Shown here: positions 24,359 through 33,785 of the stretch, in pieces
Layout: every line of letters begins with the position of its first letter
Position numbering within the stretch: the stretch's first letter is position 1
NCBI GenBank assembly: GCA_015057005.1
Contig: SVFF01000004.1
Span: forward strand, 1 to 64,000
Reading direction: 5' to 3'
DNA from: Lachnospiraceae bacterium
GTDB lineage: Bacteria > Bacillota > Clostridia > Lachnospirales > Lachnospiraceae
DNA length: 64,000 bases
Made by a program: the position numbers and the translations under genes
Notes under the pieces: model-generated
Told to the model about the DNA's origin: nothing
Database searches by the model: none
The model's input: the letters and a program-made list of their open reading frames with translations, nothing else

Positions 24359-26128
24359 CTACTCAAACTGGGCCGCATATAATTTGTAATAAAATCCTTT
24401 TTTCTCCATCAGGCTTTCATGAGTGCCCTGCTCCACCACATCCCCCTGGTCCACTACCAGGATCATGTCCGCATTGCGGATGGTGGACAGGCGGTGGGCG
24501 ATGACGAAACAGGTCTTGTCCTTCATCAGCTCACGCATGGCCTTCTGGATCTGGCGCTCGGTACTGGTGTCCACATTTGATGTGGCCTCATCCAGGATCA
24601 GCATCTTGGAATTGTACAGCATTGCTCTGGCGATGGTCAAAAGCTGCTTCTGGCCCTTGGAAATATTGCCGCCGTCCTCGCTGATCACTGTCTGATAGCC
24701 CTGGGGCAGGCGCATGATAAAGGGATGAATATGTGCCGCCTTGGCTGCAGACACCACCTCTTCCATTGTGGCATTCTCTTTGCCGTAAGCAATGTTGTCA
24801 AAAATGGTCCCTTTGAACACCCAGGTGTCCTGCAGCACCATGGCATAAGCTTTTCGCAGACTCTCCCTGGTGTAATCCCGGATCTCACTGCCGTCCACCA
24901 GGATCTGTCCCTCATCTACATCATAAAATCGCATCAGCAGATTGATGATGGTGGTCTTGCCTGCGCCGGTAGGTCCTACGATAGCCACCAGTTTGCCGGC
25001 ATCAGCCTTCATATCCAGGTTGTGGATGATGGTCTTGTCCTTTACATAGCCGAATTTTACATTTTTAAATTCCACGTTTCCCTCTACGTGATCCAGCACT
25101 CTTGCATTTTCCTTATCCGCCACTTCTTCTGTCTCATTTAACAGACCGAATACGCGCTCTGCCGCAGACAGGGCTGAATAAATCTCCGTCATAATGTTGG
25201 CAATCTCGTTGATGGGGCCGGAAAACTTCCTGGAATACAATACGAAAGAGGAAATACCGCCCAGATCGATCATATTGCGGATGAACAACACGGAACCGAA
25301 CATGGCAGTCAGGCTCAGGCCCACGTTGTTGATCAAGCCCACGCTGGGACCCATGGTCATGCCGTGGTATGCTGCATCATAATAAGCGTCTGCCGCCTCT
25401 GTATTGATCTTGTCGAATTTGTCAGCCACCTTGTCCTCGTAGGCGTAAGCCACGATACTCTTCTGTCCGGAGAACATCTCCTCCACAAAACCGTTCATTT
25501 CACCGTATTTTCTGGAGCGTTTGGAGAATTTGGGCTGGGTTATTTTTCGCATTTTGGTGGTGTAGGTCACTGCCGCCGGAATGGTAAACAGGGTCACCAG
25601 GGCCAGCCAGGGTGAAATGTACACCATCATGGCAAAGGAACCGGCCACCGTCACCGTACTGGTCAGCACAGCCACTACATCCGTGCCCAGACAGGTGGAA
25701 ACCACATCAATGTCGTAGGACACACGGCTGATAATATCTCCTGCCTGGTTGGTGTCAAAAAATCCCACCGGCAGCTTCATCAGCTTATCGAAAACGTCCT
25801 TACGCATCCTGGCAGCAATATGGCGGCTCACATACATCATGATAATATTGATGGAAATGGTCAGCAGGGAAGACACCAGGTAAAACACCAGCATCTGCTT
25901 GGCGTAATAATATACTTCCCCGAAATTTACTTTCCCCTTACCTGCTGCCGCTGCACTGATAGCCTTGCCCGCCAGCGTGGGACCCAGCAATGCTAAAATA
26001 TTACTGATAATACACAAGAGCATGACACCAAACAACACCCACTTGAAATGGGTCATATAGCGCAACATCCTCAAAAGTGTGCCTTTTGTATCTTTCGGTT
26101 TTCTTGCAACCGCATCTCTCTTAGCCAT
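24359..26128 (-). CDS. ABC exporter half-transporter, subunit with catalytic Walker B
   Basis: The 589-residue protein has an N-terminal type IV ABC transmembrane domain of about six helices and a C-terminal nucleotide-binding domain: Walker A GPTGAGKTT, Q-loop, signature NISKGQKQ (degenerate compared with LSGGQ), Walker B MLILDEATSNVD with the catalytic Glu, and H-loop AHRLST. Together with the upstream half-transporter it forms a heterodimer like BmrCD or TM287/288; its Walker A/B pairs with the partner's normal LSGGQ to form the competent ATP site. The start is placed at 26128, 8 nt after GGGGGA and overlapping the partner gene's stop by 8 bp, indicating translational coupling. Likely drug or lipid export. 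Confidence 0.88.
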   Translation of the reverse strand: MAKRDAVARKPKDTKGTLLRMLRYMTHFKWVLFGVMLLCIISNILALLGPTLAGKAISAAAAGKGKVNFGEVYYYAKQMLVFYLVSSLLTISINIIMMYVSRHIAARMRKDVFDKLMKLPVGFFDTNQAGDIISRVSYDIDVVSTCLGTDVVAVLTSTVTVAGSFAMMVYISPWLALVTLFTIPAAVTYTTKMRKITQPKFSKRSRKYGEMNGFVEEMFSGQKSIVAYAYEDKVADKFDKINTEAADAYYDAAYHGMTMGPSVGLINNVGLSLTAMFGSVLFIRNMIDLGGISSFVLYSRKFSGPINEIANIMTEIYSALSAAERVFGLLNETEEVADKENARVLDHVEGNVEFKNVKFGYVKDKTIIHNLDMKADAGKLVAIVGPTGAGKTTIINLLMRFYDVDEGQILVDGSEIRDYTRESLRKAYAMVLQDTWVFKGTIFDNIAYGKENATMEEVVSAAKAAHIHPFIMRLPQGYQTVISEDGGNISKGQKQLLTIARAMLYNSKMLILDEATSNVDTSTERQIQKAMRELMKDKTCFVIAHRLSTIRNADMILVVDQGDVVEQGTHESLMEKKGFYYKLYAAQFE

Positions 26129-27911
26129 TGACATAATCCCCCATCTGCGTGTTGTAGATATCACGGTACATAGGGCAGTTCTCCAAAAGTTCCTCATGGG
26201 TACCGTAACCGATCATCCTACCCTCGTCCAATACCATAATGTGGTCCAGACTCAAAATAGAACTGATACGCTGGGCAATGATAATGGTGGTAGCATCATC
26301 ATGGTTTTCGCGGATGGCCTTGCGCAGAGCCGCGTCTGTCTTGTAATCCAGGGCGCTGGAGGAATCATCCAACACTAAAATATCCGGATTCGCCACCAGC
26401 GCTCGGGCGATCAGGGTGCGCTGTCTCTGGCCGCCGCTTAAATTAGCACCGTGGATCACAGCCTGATGCTCGTAACTATCCCCATACGCTTCGATAAACT
26501 CACTTGCTCTGGCATCTTCTGCCGCTCGTCTGATCTCCTCAATGCCTACATCTCTGCCGAAAGCAATATTTTCATGAAGACTGTCTGCAAAGATCACATC
26601 ATTCTGGAACACCACGCCGAACATCTCATGGAGAATGTCTTTCCGATAAGTGCGCACATCCTTGCCGTCCACAAAAATATGGCCGCTGCTGGTATCATAA
26701 AAACGCATCAGCAGATTGATGATGGTGGTCTTACCTGCTCCGGTAGCACCGATGATACCCAGGCTCTCTCCTTTTTTGAGGGCAAAATGAATGTCATAGA
26801 GACATTTTTCTCTTTCCAGACCGGCAAACTGGGCATTATTATTTTCTGCTCCGTTCACGGAATCCTCATTGTAACTGAAATCCACATGGTCAAAAATAAT
26901 ATACTCGGAGCCGTCATATCTTGCCGGATCCGGCTTTGCCGCCTCCTCCTCAGAGATGGGCGTCAGCTCCTGCCTGGCATGTACCACCGCCTCAATACGA
27001 TTGGCAGAAGCATTTGCCTTGGACATGAGCATGAACACACGGTTTAAGCCCATGACGCCCTGGAGCACCATATTAAAATAAGTCAAAAAGGCCAGGATCA
27101 CGCCGGGCTGGATCTGACCGGCATCCACCCTGCGTGCACCGATAATCACTACCAGTGTCAGACCCATATTCAAAAACAGGGTCATAATAGGGCCGGGCAT
27201 GGCCATCACCGTGCCCGCCTTCATATCATTTGCCACCATTTCCTTGTTGGACCCTTCAAAACGAGCCTTCTCGTAAGGCTCCTTGGACAGGGACTTTACC
27301 ACCCGGATACCGGTGATATTCTCACGCATGATCCGCACAATATCGTCTACGCTGCGCTGAACCTTTTCGTACAGAGGGATACCTTTAAAAGAAACGAACA
27401 CCACAATAGTGATCAGAATGGGCACCATGACACACAAAATAGCAGCCAGACCGGGATCCATGGTCATGGTGATGGTAATACCGCCCACCAGCATGATGGG
27501 TGCACGCACACCCATAGCCTGAATACTCTGGATAAAATTCTGCAGATTGTAGGAATCGGAGGTCATACGCGAGGTCAAAGAAGGCAGACCGAACTCATCC
27601 ACCTGATTACCGGATAAGTCCAGGGATTTCCAGAACAGGTCCTTTCGGATGGCATAAATACTCTCTCTGGCCACCTTTACGGCACCTCTGTTGGCCTTTA
27701 CATTCAGCTGGCGCACCAATACAGCCAGAAGCACCATTCCCAGGCCCCACAATATTACTCTCTTCATATCAGCCAGAGGCACCACATCATCGATCAGATG
27801 CTCCAGGATATAGGGCAGCATCAGTTCTCCCATGGCTGCTGCAGTCTTTAAGCTGATGGCAAACAACACCAGCCCGATATGTCGCTTTACGTAGGAAAAA
27901 ATAAATCTCAT
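26121..27911 (-). CDS. ABC exporter half-transporter, subunit with degenerate ATP site
   Basis: This 596-residue half-transporter has six membrane helices and a nucleotide-binding domain with Walker A GATGAGKTT and a proper LSGGQRQR signature, but Walker B reads LVLDDSSSALD (Asp in place of the catalytic Glu) and the H-loop is AQRIS (Gln instead of His). These changes mark the degenerate site of heterodimeric exporters and complement the SKGQ signature of the downstream subunit. An insert of about 35 residues between the membrane domain and the ATPase domain is rich in Asn and Glu. First gene of the exporter pair; its own Shine-Dalgarno is weak (GAAAGTGA). Confidence 0.88.
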   Translation of the reverse strand: MRFIFSYVKRHIGLVLFAISLKTAAAMGELMLPYILEHLIDDVVPLADMKRVILWGLGMVLLAVLVRQLNVKANRGAVKVARESIYAIRKDLFWKSLDLSGNQVDEFGLPSLTSRMTSDSYNLQNFIQSIQAMGVRAPIMLVGGITITMTMDPGLAAILCVMVPILITIVVFVSFKGIPLYEKVQRSVDDIVRIMRENITGIRVVKSLSKEPYEKARFEGSNKEMVANDMKAGTVMAMPGPIMTLFLNMGLTLVVIIGARRVDAGQIQPGVILAFLTYFNMVLQGVMGLNRVFMLMSKANASANRIEAVVHARQELTPISEEEAAKPDPARYDGSEYIIFDHVDFSYNEDSVNGAENNNAQFAGLEREKCLYDIHFALKKGESLGIIGATGAGKTTIINLLMRFYDTSSGHIFVDGKDVRTYRKDILHEMFGVVFQNDVIFADSLHENIAFGRDVGIEEIRRAAEDARASEFIEAYGDSYEHQAVIHGANLSGGQRQRTLIARALVANPDILVLDDSSSALDYKTDAALRKAIRENHDDATTIIIAQRISSILSLDHIMVLDEGRMIGYGTHEELLENCPMYRDIYNTQMGDYVNG

Positions 27912-27944
27912 GTCGTCGTCACTTTCTCTTTTGTGCCAAATGAT

Positions 27945-28008
27945 AACTATTCAGAGCACACATTCGCAAAATCGCTTCTTCGAAGCTTTCCTTTGGCTCT
28001 GAATAGTT
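27945..28008. repeat. Dispersed palindromic element, copy 2
   Basis: AACTATTCAGAGC (27945-27957) and GCTCTGAATAGTT (27996-28008) are exact inverted repeats of 13 bp. The loop contains ACATTCGCA followed by a smaller hairpin GCTTCTTCGAAGC. The arms and the CATTCGCA word match the element at 3710-3755, which lacks the inner hairpin. It lies in the 182-bp gap upstream of the ABC exporter and downstream of the Met-sulfoxide reductase gene. Confidence 0.8.
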
Positions 28009-28093
28009 GCAAATTAATTAAGAACTTATTTAATCATAAAACATTTTTATGAGGCTGGCAATATGTTTTTTGCGCGAATCATTGGGCTTAAAA

Positions 28094-28549
28094 TCAGAGC
28101 ACTGTTTCCAGCACCCTTACAAACTCCTCAAGGCCTGCTTTATCCTGCTCACTGAAACGGCCGGTAAAGGGGCTGTCAATGTCCAGCACACCCCAAATTT
28201 CGCCATTTACATGGATCGGCACCACAATTTCACTGTTGGATGCACTGTCACAGGCGATGTGCCCCGGGAATTCGTGCACATCATAAACAAGCTGCGTTTC
28301 ATCCTGTGCCACCGCTGTACCGCAAACGCCCCTGCCTACAGGGATCACAATACAGGCGGTCTTGCCCTGAAAGGGTCCAAGCACCAGCTTGCCGTCTGTC
28401 ATTTTGTAAAAGCCTGCCCAATTGATGTCAGCAAGATGCTCCCACAACAGGGCACTGGCATTTGCGAGGTTTGCTGTTTCGTAAGGGATGTCTTCGGTAA
28501 TGCTTTTGAGCTGTGCACAAAGCAAGGTGTAATCCACATTTCTGTCCAT
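28094..28549 (-). CDS. msrC: Free methionine-(R)-sulfoxide reductase (GAF domain)
   Basis: The 151-residue protein is a single GAF domain of the fRMsr type (E. coli MsrC, yeast YKG9). Cys66, Cys76 and Cys100 have the same spacing (10 and 24) as the three redox cysteines of MsrC, and the blocks NWAGFY, GPFQGK, GRGVCGTA and DSASNSEIVVPI are family hallmarks. It reduces free Met-R-sulfoxide using thioredoxin. AAAGGAG precedes the ATG at 28549; the frame remains open to 28594 without a ribosome binding site. It lies 55 bp after the AraC-type regulator gene on the same strand, so co-transcription is possible though functional linkage is unclear. Confidence 0.93.
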   Translation of the reverse strand: MDRNVDYTLLCAQLKSITEDIPYETANLANASALLWEHLADINWAGFYKMTDGKLVLGPFQGKTACIVIPVGRGVCGTAVAQDETQLVYDVHEFPGHIACDSASNSEIVVPIHVNGEIWGVLDIDSPFTGRFSEQDKAGLEEFVRVLETVL

Positions 28550-28603
28550 ACTTTTCTCCTTTGGTTTTAAACAATTTGAAGTGCGCTGAAGCATAGGAGA
28601 CGC

Positions 28604-29422
28604 TCAGTCCCCTATGCTTCGGTACTCTAACGGCGTCATGCCGCACTTTTTCTTAAATATGTAAGAAAAATAATGTTCGTCGCAAAATCCCAGAGAGTCC
28701 GAGATTTCCCGGACTCTCTGCCTTGTATTGCGCAGAAGGGTCCGGGCCTGTTCAAGCTTTAAGTCCAGACTGTACTCGTGAGGAGTCTTGCCCACATCAC
28801 GCTTAAAAATCCTGACCACCTGGGATTCACTCAGGTATACCATTTCAGCCAAAGTCTTCAGCGGCACATTCTGTGTCAGGTGGCTGTCCAGATAATTCTT
28901 TACCAAAAGCGTTTCCTTTCCGTACATCTCATCCTGCATGTGGGACCAGTCATACAAGTACTGCATCAGTTCATGAAATACAAGAGCCGCTTTCCTGTGT
29001 TTCTCAGCCGCAGAATATTGATCATTCCTGCCGATTTCCTGGATCCGCTCCATGTATTCTCTTCCGTCTGCTCCCGGAAAAACCACCAGCTTCTGGGGAT
29101 TGTACTCCCGCAGCATACTGTTTACCAGCGTCCCTTGGGCATTGAACCATATTTTTTCCCAGGGATTTTCTTTGTCAGAATAGTACAGCTGATCCATCCC
29201 CGGCGGCAGCAGATACAGATCACCCGCCTTTACGTGATACTGCTTCCCGTTCAGCACGATCGTGCCCTCTCCGCTCAGCACATATTCTGCCACCAATATG
29301 GGCGGGTTTTCTCTCTGGATCAAATAACTGGTATCCTGATAGGTAATTCCGGACAATTCAATATAAAAATGAGTTTCCCGCTCAGGCCGGGGAAAGTAAA
29401 CATATTCTTCTCTCATGCGCAT
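28604..29422 (-). CDS. AraC family transcriptional regulator
   Basis: The 272-residue protein has an N-terminal cupin sensor (about 25-110, with GEGTIVLNGKQYHVKAGDLYLLPPG as the cupin barrel) and a C-terminal double helix-turn-helix (about 170-268: YLSESQVVRIFKRDVGKTPHEY and ISDSLGFCDEHYFSYIFKKKCGMTPLEYR). AraC proteins of this layout usually respond to a sugar and activate a nearby glycosidase gene. It is divergent from the GH2 gene starting at 29621; the intergenic space contains three ATATCAT repeats. The start lies in a run with two ATG codons and a weak GGGAA site, so the first ATG is kept. Confidence 0.92.
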   Translation of the reverse strand: MRMREEYVYFPRPERETHFYIELSGITYQDTSYLIQRENPPILVAEYVLSGEGTIVLNGKQYHVKAGDLYLLPPGMDQLYYSDKENPWEKIWFNAQGTLVNSMLREYNPQKLVVFPGADGREYMERIQEIGRNDQYSAAEKHRKAALVFHELMQYLYDWSHMQDEMYGKETLLVKNYLDSHLTQNVPLKTLAEMVYLSESQVVRIFKRDVGKTPHEYSLDLKLEQARTLLRNTRQRVREISDSLGFCDEHYFSYIFKKKCGMTPLEYRSIGD

Positions 29423-29441
29423 TTTCCCAACTTTTTATACC

Positions 29442-29474
29442 ATATCATATATTTACATATCATCAGAATATCAT
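29442..29474. promoter_or_regulatory. Triple ATATCAT direct repeats in the AraC-GH2 divergent region
   Basis: ATATCAT occurs at 29442-29448, 29457-29463 and 29468-29474, all on the plus strand. AraC-type regulators commonly bind direct repeats upstream of target promoters, so these are candidate operator half-sites for the divergent regulator and the GH2 gene. Confidence 0.4.
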
Positions 29475-29620
29475 GTATATTAGAATTGTCAAGTACGGCC
29501 GCACCGTCCTGGTCCAAGCATCATTCCTGACACAGACAACCTCTGACATGCCTTGCTTTGCAGGCGGTGTACAACTAACAACACTGATTTATAAACACTC
29601 TAATCAAGGAGGATTTCAAC

Positions 29621-31305
29621 ATGAACGTGCCCCGTCCCGAACACCCCTCACCCCAATGGGAGAGAACAAACTGGATCTGGAGATCACCGTTCCTTTCTGC
29701 CCTGAAAGCAAACTTTCCGGCATCGCCCACACCGACTTCATCGACGGTGTAGTATACCGTAAGACTCTTTTCTTAAGCGAAGCAGAAGCTGCAAGCACCG
29801 TGATCCTGCATTTTGATGCCGTAGATTACGAAGCAACCCTTTACATCAACGGCACTAAGGTTGGCAGCCACAAGGGCGGCTACACCTCTTTCTCTTTTGA
29901 CATCAGCAAATATGTTGCTGCCGGCGAGAACACCCTTTTCCTGGCAGTGAAAGATATCGTAAGAAGCGGTCTGCAGCCCAGAGGTAAGCAGTGCTGGAGC
30001 TACGAATCTGCAGGCTGTGATTACACCAGAACCACCGGCATCTGGCAGACTGTATGGATGGAGTTTCTGCCCAAGGCTCATATCGTATCAGCCAAATATT
30101 ATCCCGACATCGACAACAGCTGCTTAGGGCTCACCGGCATCGTTTCCGGCAAAGGTACCCTTACCATCACTGCTTTCTGGGAAGGCAAAACAGTGGGAAC
30201 CAAGACCATCAACGTGACCAACAGCACTACCTTCACCACCCAGCTGGAGCTGTCCGAGCTGCATCTTTGGGAACTTGGCAAGGGCGGCCTCTATGATCTG
30301 ACTTTTGATTTTGAGGAAGACCATGTAAAGAGCTACTTCGGTATGCGCTCTGCAGGCTTTGAGGGCAAGAAGTTCATGCTGAACAGCAAATCCGTATTCA
30401 TGAGAACCGTTCTGGACCAGGGCTTCTACATGGACGGTATTTACACTGCACCTACCGACGCTGACCTGCTCAAGGATATCGAGTTGTCCTACGCTGCCGG
30501 CTTTAACGGCGCCCGCCTCCACCAGAAAGTATTCGAGCCCCGCTTCCTGTATCACTGTGACAGACTGGGCTACATGGTATGGGGCGAATATCCCAACTGG
30601 GGACTGGACCACTCCGATCCTCTGGCTACCGAGATCTACTTAAACGAGTGGAGCGAGGCCGTTGAACGCGATTTCAACCATCCTGCAATCATCGGCTGGT
30701 GTCCCTTCAACGAGACTTGGGGATACTTTGAGAATAGAGAAAAGAATTCTCCTCTGGCAAGCATCTACAAGATCACCAAGAAGCTGGATCCCACCAGACC
30801 CTGCATCGATACCAGCGGCAACCACAGAGTGCTCTCCGAAGTTTACGATATTCACGATTACAACCAGAATCAGGATACCTTCAAGGAGAACTGGGATGCC
30901 TTCACCAAGCTGGCAAGAGAAAACAACGACTGCATCCCCGCAAACCACCCTTTCTTCACCGAAGGCCGTGTAAGCGGCGGCGACGGCTGTGCGCCTTTCT
31001 TCTCCCAACCTTACGACGGCCAGCCCATCTTTATCAGTGAGTACGGCGGCATCCGTTGGGTAGAGAATACAGTTGAGGGATGGGGCTACGGCAACGCGCC
31101 CAAGACCGCGGAAGAATTCTTCGCACGCTACAAAGGCCTGACAGAAGCCATGCTCAACAATGAGGATATCTGCGGCTTCTGCTACACCCAGCTCTACGAC
31201 ATCGAGCAGGAGATCAACGGCCTGTACACCTACGAGAGAAACCAGAAGTTTGATATCAATATTATCAAGAAGATCAATGAGCAGAAGGCAGCCATTGAGG
31301 ATTAA
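29621..31305 (+). pseudogene. Glycoside hydrolase family 2 (beta-galactosidase/glucuronidase-like), frameshifted at the 5' end
   Basis: AAGGAGG and an ATG at 29621 begin MNVPRPEHPSPQWERTNW, the usual start of this GH2 subfamily, but this frame stops at 29750-29752 after 43 codons. The rest of the enzyme continues in another frame from about 29660: ITVPFCPESKLSGI, the sugar-binding sandwich (FDAVDYEATLYINGTKVG), acid/base GWCPFNETWG and nucleophile FISEYGG. Some 40 residues normally between the two pieces (NGEWEF...) are missing, so a frame-shifting deletion of roughly 120 bp is inferred. The catalytic domain is intact and could only be made from an internal ATG such as 29656, which lacks a ribosome binding site. 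The divergent AraC protein is the likely former regulator. Confidence 0.8.
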
Positions 31306-31393
31306 TAGTACATCCGCAAGGAGCACTAGACAGCACTAAGAGTGCCGGGGCAACTCACGGAGCACTCATACATACAACACAAGGAGTAATTAC

Positions 31394-32752
31394 ATGACAA
31401 AAGATATGACACAGGGAAGCCCCCCGAAACTGATCTTAGGGTTCTGGATCCCGATGCTTTTGGGATATCTGCTGCAGCAGGTCTATGGTATGGTAGACAC
31501 TCTGATCGTAGGCAGATTTTTGGGAGTTGAAGCCTTGGCAGCAGTGGGTTCCACCAGTTCCATTAATTTTCTGGTGATTGGATTCTGCACCGGCATCTGT
31601 TCGGGATTCACCATTCCGGTGGCCCATAAATTTGGTGCCGGAGATTATCATGGCTTGCGAAAGTATGTGGCCAACAGTGTCTGGCTGGGCAGCATATGCG
31701 CTGTAGTACTGACAGTGTCGACCGTAACTTTGTGCAGATTAATTCTGGAACTGATGAACACACCGAAAAATATCATAAACGAAGCCTACGGCTACATCGT
31801 AGTAATCTTTATCGGTATTCCCCTGGTGTTTTTGTACAATATTGTGGCAGGCATCATACGGTCCGTGGGTGACAGCCGTACACCGGTAATTTTTTTGACC
31901 ATATCTTCTGTTCTGAATATTGTATTGGATATTGTGTTTATTACCACCTTTCATATGGGCGTGGCCGGCGCAGCCTGGGCAACCGTATGCTCACAGGCTG
32001 TATCCGGTATTTTGTGCCTGTTCTATATGAGAAAATTTGAGATTCTTCATTTGCAGAAGGAAGAGTGGAAGCTGAATGGCCAGATGATCGGAACACTGTG
32101 CGGCATGGGCATTCCCATGGGACTTCAGTACTCCATTACAGCCATTGGTAGTGTGGTGCTGCAGACAGCAGTAAATGGTTTGGGCGTTGTGGCAGTGGCT
32201 GCCACCACAGCAGCAGAAAGACTGGGTGGTTTTTGTACCGGTACCGTAGAATCCCTGGGAGCCACCATGTCCACTTATGTAGGGCAAAACATCGGCGCAG
32301 GCCGGATGGACCGCATTAAATCCGGTATGAAAGCCTGCCTGAAGATAGGCGTGGTTTATTCCCTGCTGGCATTTCTGATCGTATTATGCTTCGGGGAACC
32401 TCTCGGAAAGCTTTTTGTGGAAGCCGAGGATGCCGCACTTGTAGCGGAAATTCTGAAAAAGATGCAATTTTTCATGCGTGCCAATGGAGCTTTCTATCTT
32501 GCAGTAATGTTGTTGGTAGTATTGCGTTTTTCCATTCAGGGAATGGGCTTTCCCGGATTTGCCATTCTGGCAGGGGTTTTCGAAATGGTGGCCAGATGCC
32601 TGGCCGGCTTCGTGCTGATCCCGCTTTTCGGATTCACAGCAGCCGCTTTTGCACATCCGCTGGCCTGGGTTGCTGCAAACATTTTCCTGGTTCCTGCATT
32701 TATACATGTATATAAGAAGATGGGCAGGATGCTTGGCAAAGCACAAGACTAA
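31394..32752 (+). CDS. MATE family efflux transporter
   Basis: The 452-residue protein has twelve predicted membrane helices in two homologous halves, with MATE/DinF-type features: MLLGYLLQQVYGMVDTLIVGRFLGVEALAAVGSTS in helix 1-2 and the second-half counterpart MGLQYSITAIGSVVLQTAVNGLG. MATE proteins export cationic drugs or metabolites in exchange for Na+ or H+. AAGGAG lies 7 nt before the ATG. The 88-bp gap after the GH2 gene contains AGCACT words repeated four times (31321-31365) and no terminator, so it may be read from the GH2 promoter. Confidence 0.92.
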   Translation: MTKDMTQGSPPKLILGFWIPMLLGYLLQQVYGMVDTLIVGRFLGVEALAAVGSTSSINFLVIGFCTGICSGFTIPVAHKFGAGDYHGLRKYVANSVWLGSICAVVLTVSTVTLCRLILELMNTPKNIINEAYGYIVVIFIGIPLVFLYNIVAGIIRSVGDSRTPVIFLTISSVLNIVLDIVFITTFHMGVAGAAWATVCSQAVSGILCLFYMRKFEILHLQKEEWKLNGQMIGTLCGMGIPMGLQYSITAIGSVVLQTAVNGLGVVAVAATTAAERLGGFCTGTVESLGATMSTYVGQNIGAGRMDRIKSGMKACLKIGVVYSLLAFLIVLCFGEPLGKLFVEAEDAALVAEILKKMQFFMRANGAFYLAVMLLVVLRFSIQGMGFPGFAILAGVFEMVARCLAGFVLIPLFGFTAAAFAHPLAWVAANIFLVPAFIHVYKKMGRMLGKAQD

Positions 32753-32788
32753 CAGCAACAAACTATCATATTCCCGCAAAACTAATTG

Positions 32789-32820
32789 CCCGCCGCAGTT
32801 AAAACTGCGACGGGCATCTT
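32789..32820. terminator. Convergent intrinsic terminator
   Basis: GCCCGCCGCAGTT pairs with AACTGCGACGGGC with single mismatch, flanked by AT-rich tails. It lies between the MATE gene (plus) and the DMT-type transporter gene (minus). Confidence 0.85.
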
Positions 32821-32855
32821 AATATTACTTAATTATTCTTTTATTTTATGTATGT

Positions 32856-33785
32856 TTATTCCACCACAAAACAGATACAGCACACCAGAGCAGCTGCCAT
32901 CTGCAAGAGATTGCGCTTGGTAAGCTTCTCCTTATAGAGGACATAATCCAGAAGCGCCACCACGATCACCGGCACACAGAAGGAAACCGGAGCCTGGATG
33001 ATCAGGGGGATCATGCCTGCACAGTTGATACTCAGCAGGTCTGAAGCAAAGAACAAAATAGCATAGAGCAGGATGATGCCCATGTTTTTCACTGTTGCCA
33101 CTTTTTTCGCTTCTCCCACAAATTGTCTTTTGTTTTTGAAAAACAGGATAATCAGCACCACTGCCAGCACCGCCGCAGATATCAACATGTACTCCGTCAC
33201 AAAGCTGTAGTAGGAATAATCGCTGCAGTAACGGTTCTCCATATTGTAAAATACCAGAGCGAAGCCGTTGGTGATAAATACAACTGCACACATGATATTG
33301 AAGACAGCAGAGGATTTCGCGGTATCTGCTTCTGGCGTCTCCTCTGCCGCCTTCTTACTTCCCAGGAAGTTCAGGAGCAGGCACACAAACGCCGCCGCAA
33401 ATCCGCAGATTTTCCACACCGTCAGCACATTTTCCTGGGGCAGTACCACCAGACCGTACGCAGACGGGATGATCAGGGTCCCCAGGGTAGCGCACATGAT
33501 CAGCACCGACAGATTGCCAAAGGCCGTTCCGCAAATGCAGAGGGCTGCAGTCACAGTGCTGCACAGACCATACCCGGTGGCAAACAGGAAGCTGTAGGGC
33601 TCTAACCGCAGCCCGTCGCTGAAAAAGCTTCCCACAAGCGCCGCAGACAGGGATGCCAGCAGGATAAAGCTGAGCGTGGACACCAGCCCGATGCCGTTGG
33701 CCATCTGATACTTTTTGCGCAGCTGAGACATAAAACCTACAAAAGAGCTGGCCAGCACAATATATAATAATGCCAATTGTATCAT
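32856..33785 (-). CDS. DMT/EamA-like ten-helix transporter coupled to the NanA-like lyase
   Basis: The 309-residue protein has about ten hydrophobic helices in two halves, with YKEKLTKRNLLQMAAALVC at the end resembling the EamA/DMT C-terminal pattern. It lacks signal peptide and soluble domains. The ATG at 33785 overlaps the stop of the upstream lyase gene as TAATG, and the lyase's last codons contain GGAGGAG, so translation is coupled; a more distal in-frame ATG is inside the lyase gene. Coupling with a NanA-like aldolase suggests import of an acylated sugar acid such as sialic acid or a related 2-keto acid, but specificity cannot be read directly. Confidence 0.75.
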   Translation of the reverse strand: MIQLALLYIVLASSFVGFMSQLRKKYQMANGIGLVSTLSFILLASLSAALVGSFFSDGLRLEPYSFLFATGYGLCSTVTAALCICGTAFGNLSVLIMCATLGTLIIPSAYGLVVLPQENVLTVWKICGFAAAFVCLLLNFLGSKKAAEETPEADTAKSSAVFNIMCAVVFITNGFALVFYNMENRYCSDYSYYSFVTEYMLISAAVLAVVLIILFFKNKRQFVGEAKKVATVKNMGIILLYAILFFASDLLSINCAGMIPLIIQAPVSFCVPVIVVALLDYVLYKEKLTKRNLLQMAAALVCCICFVVE

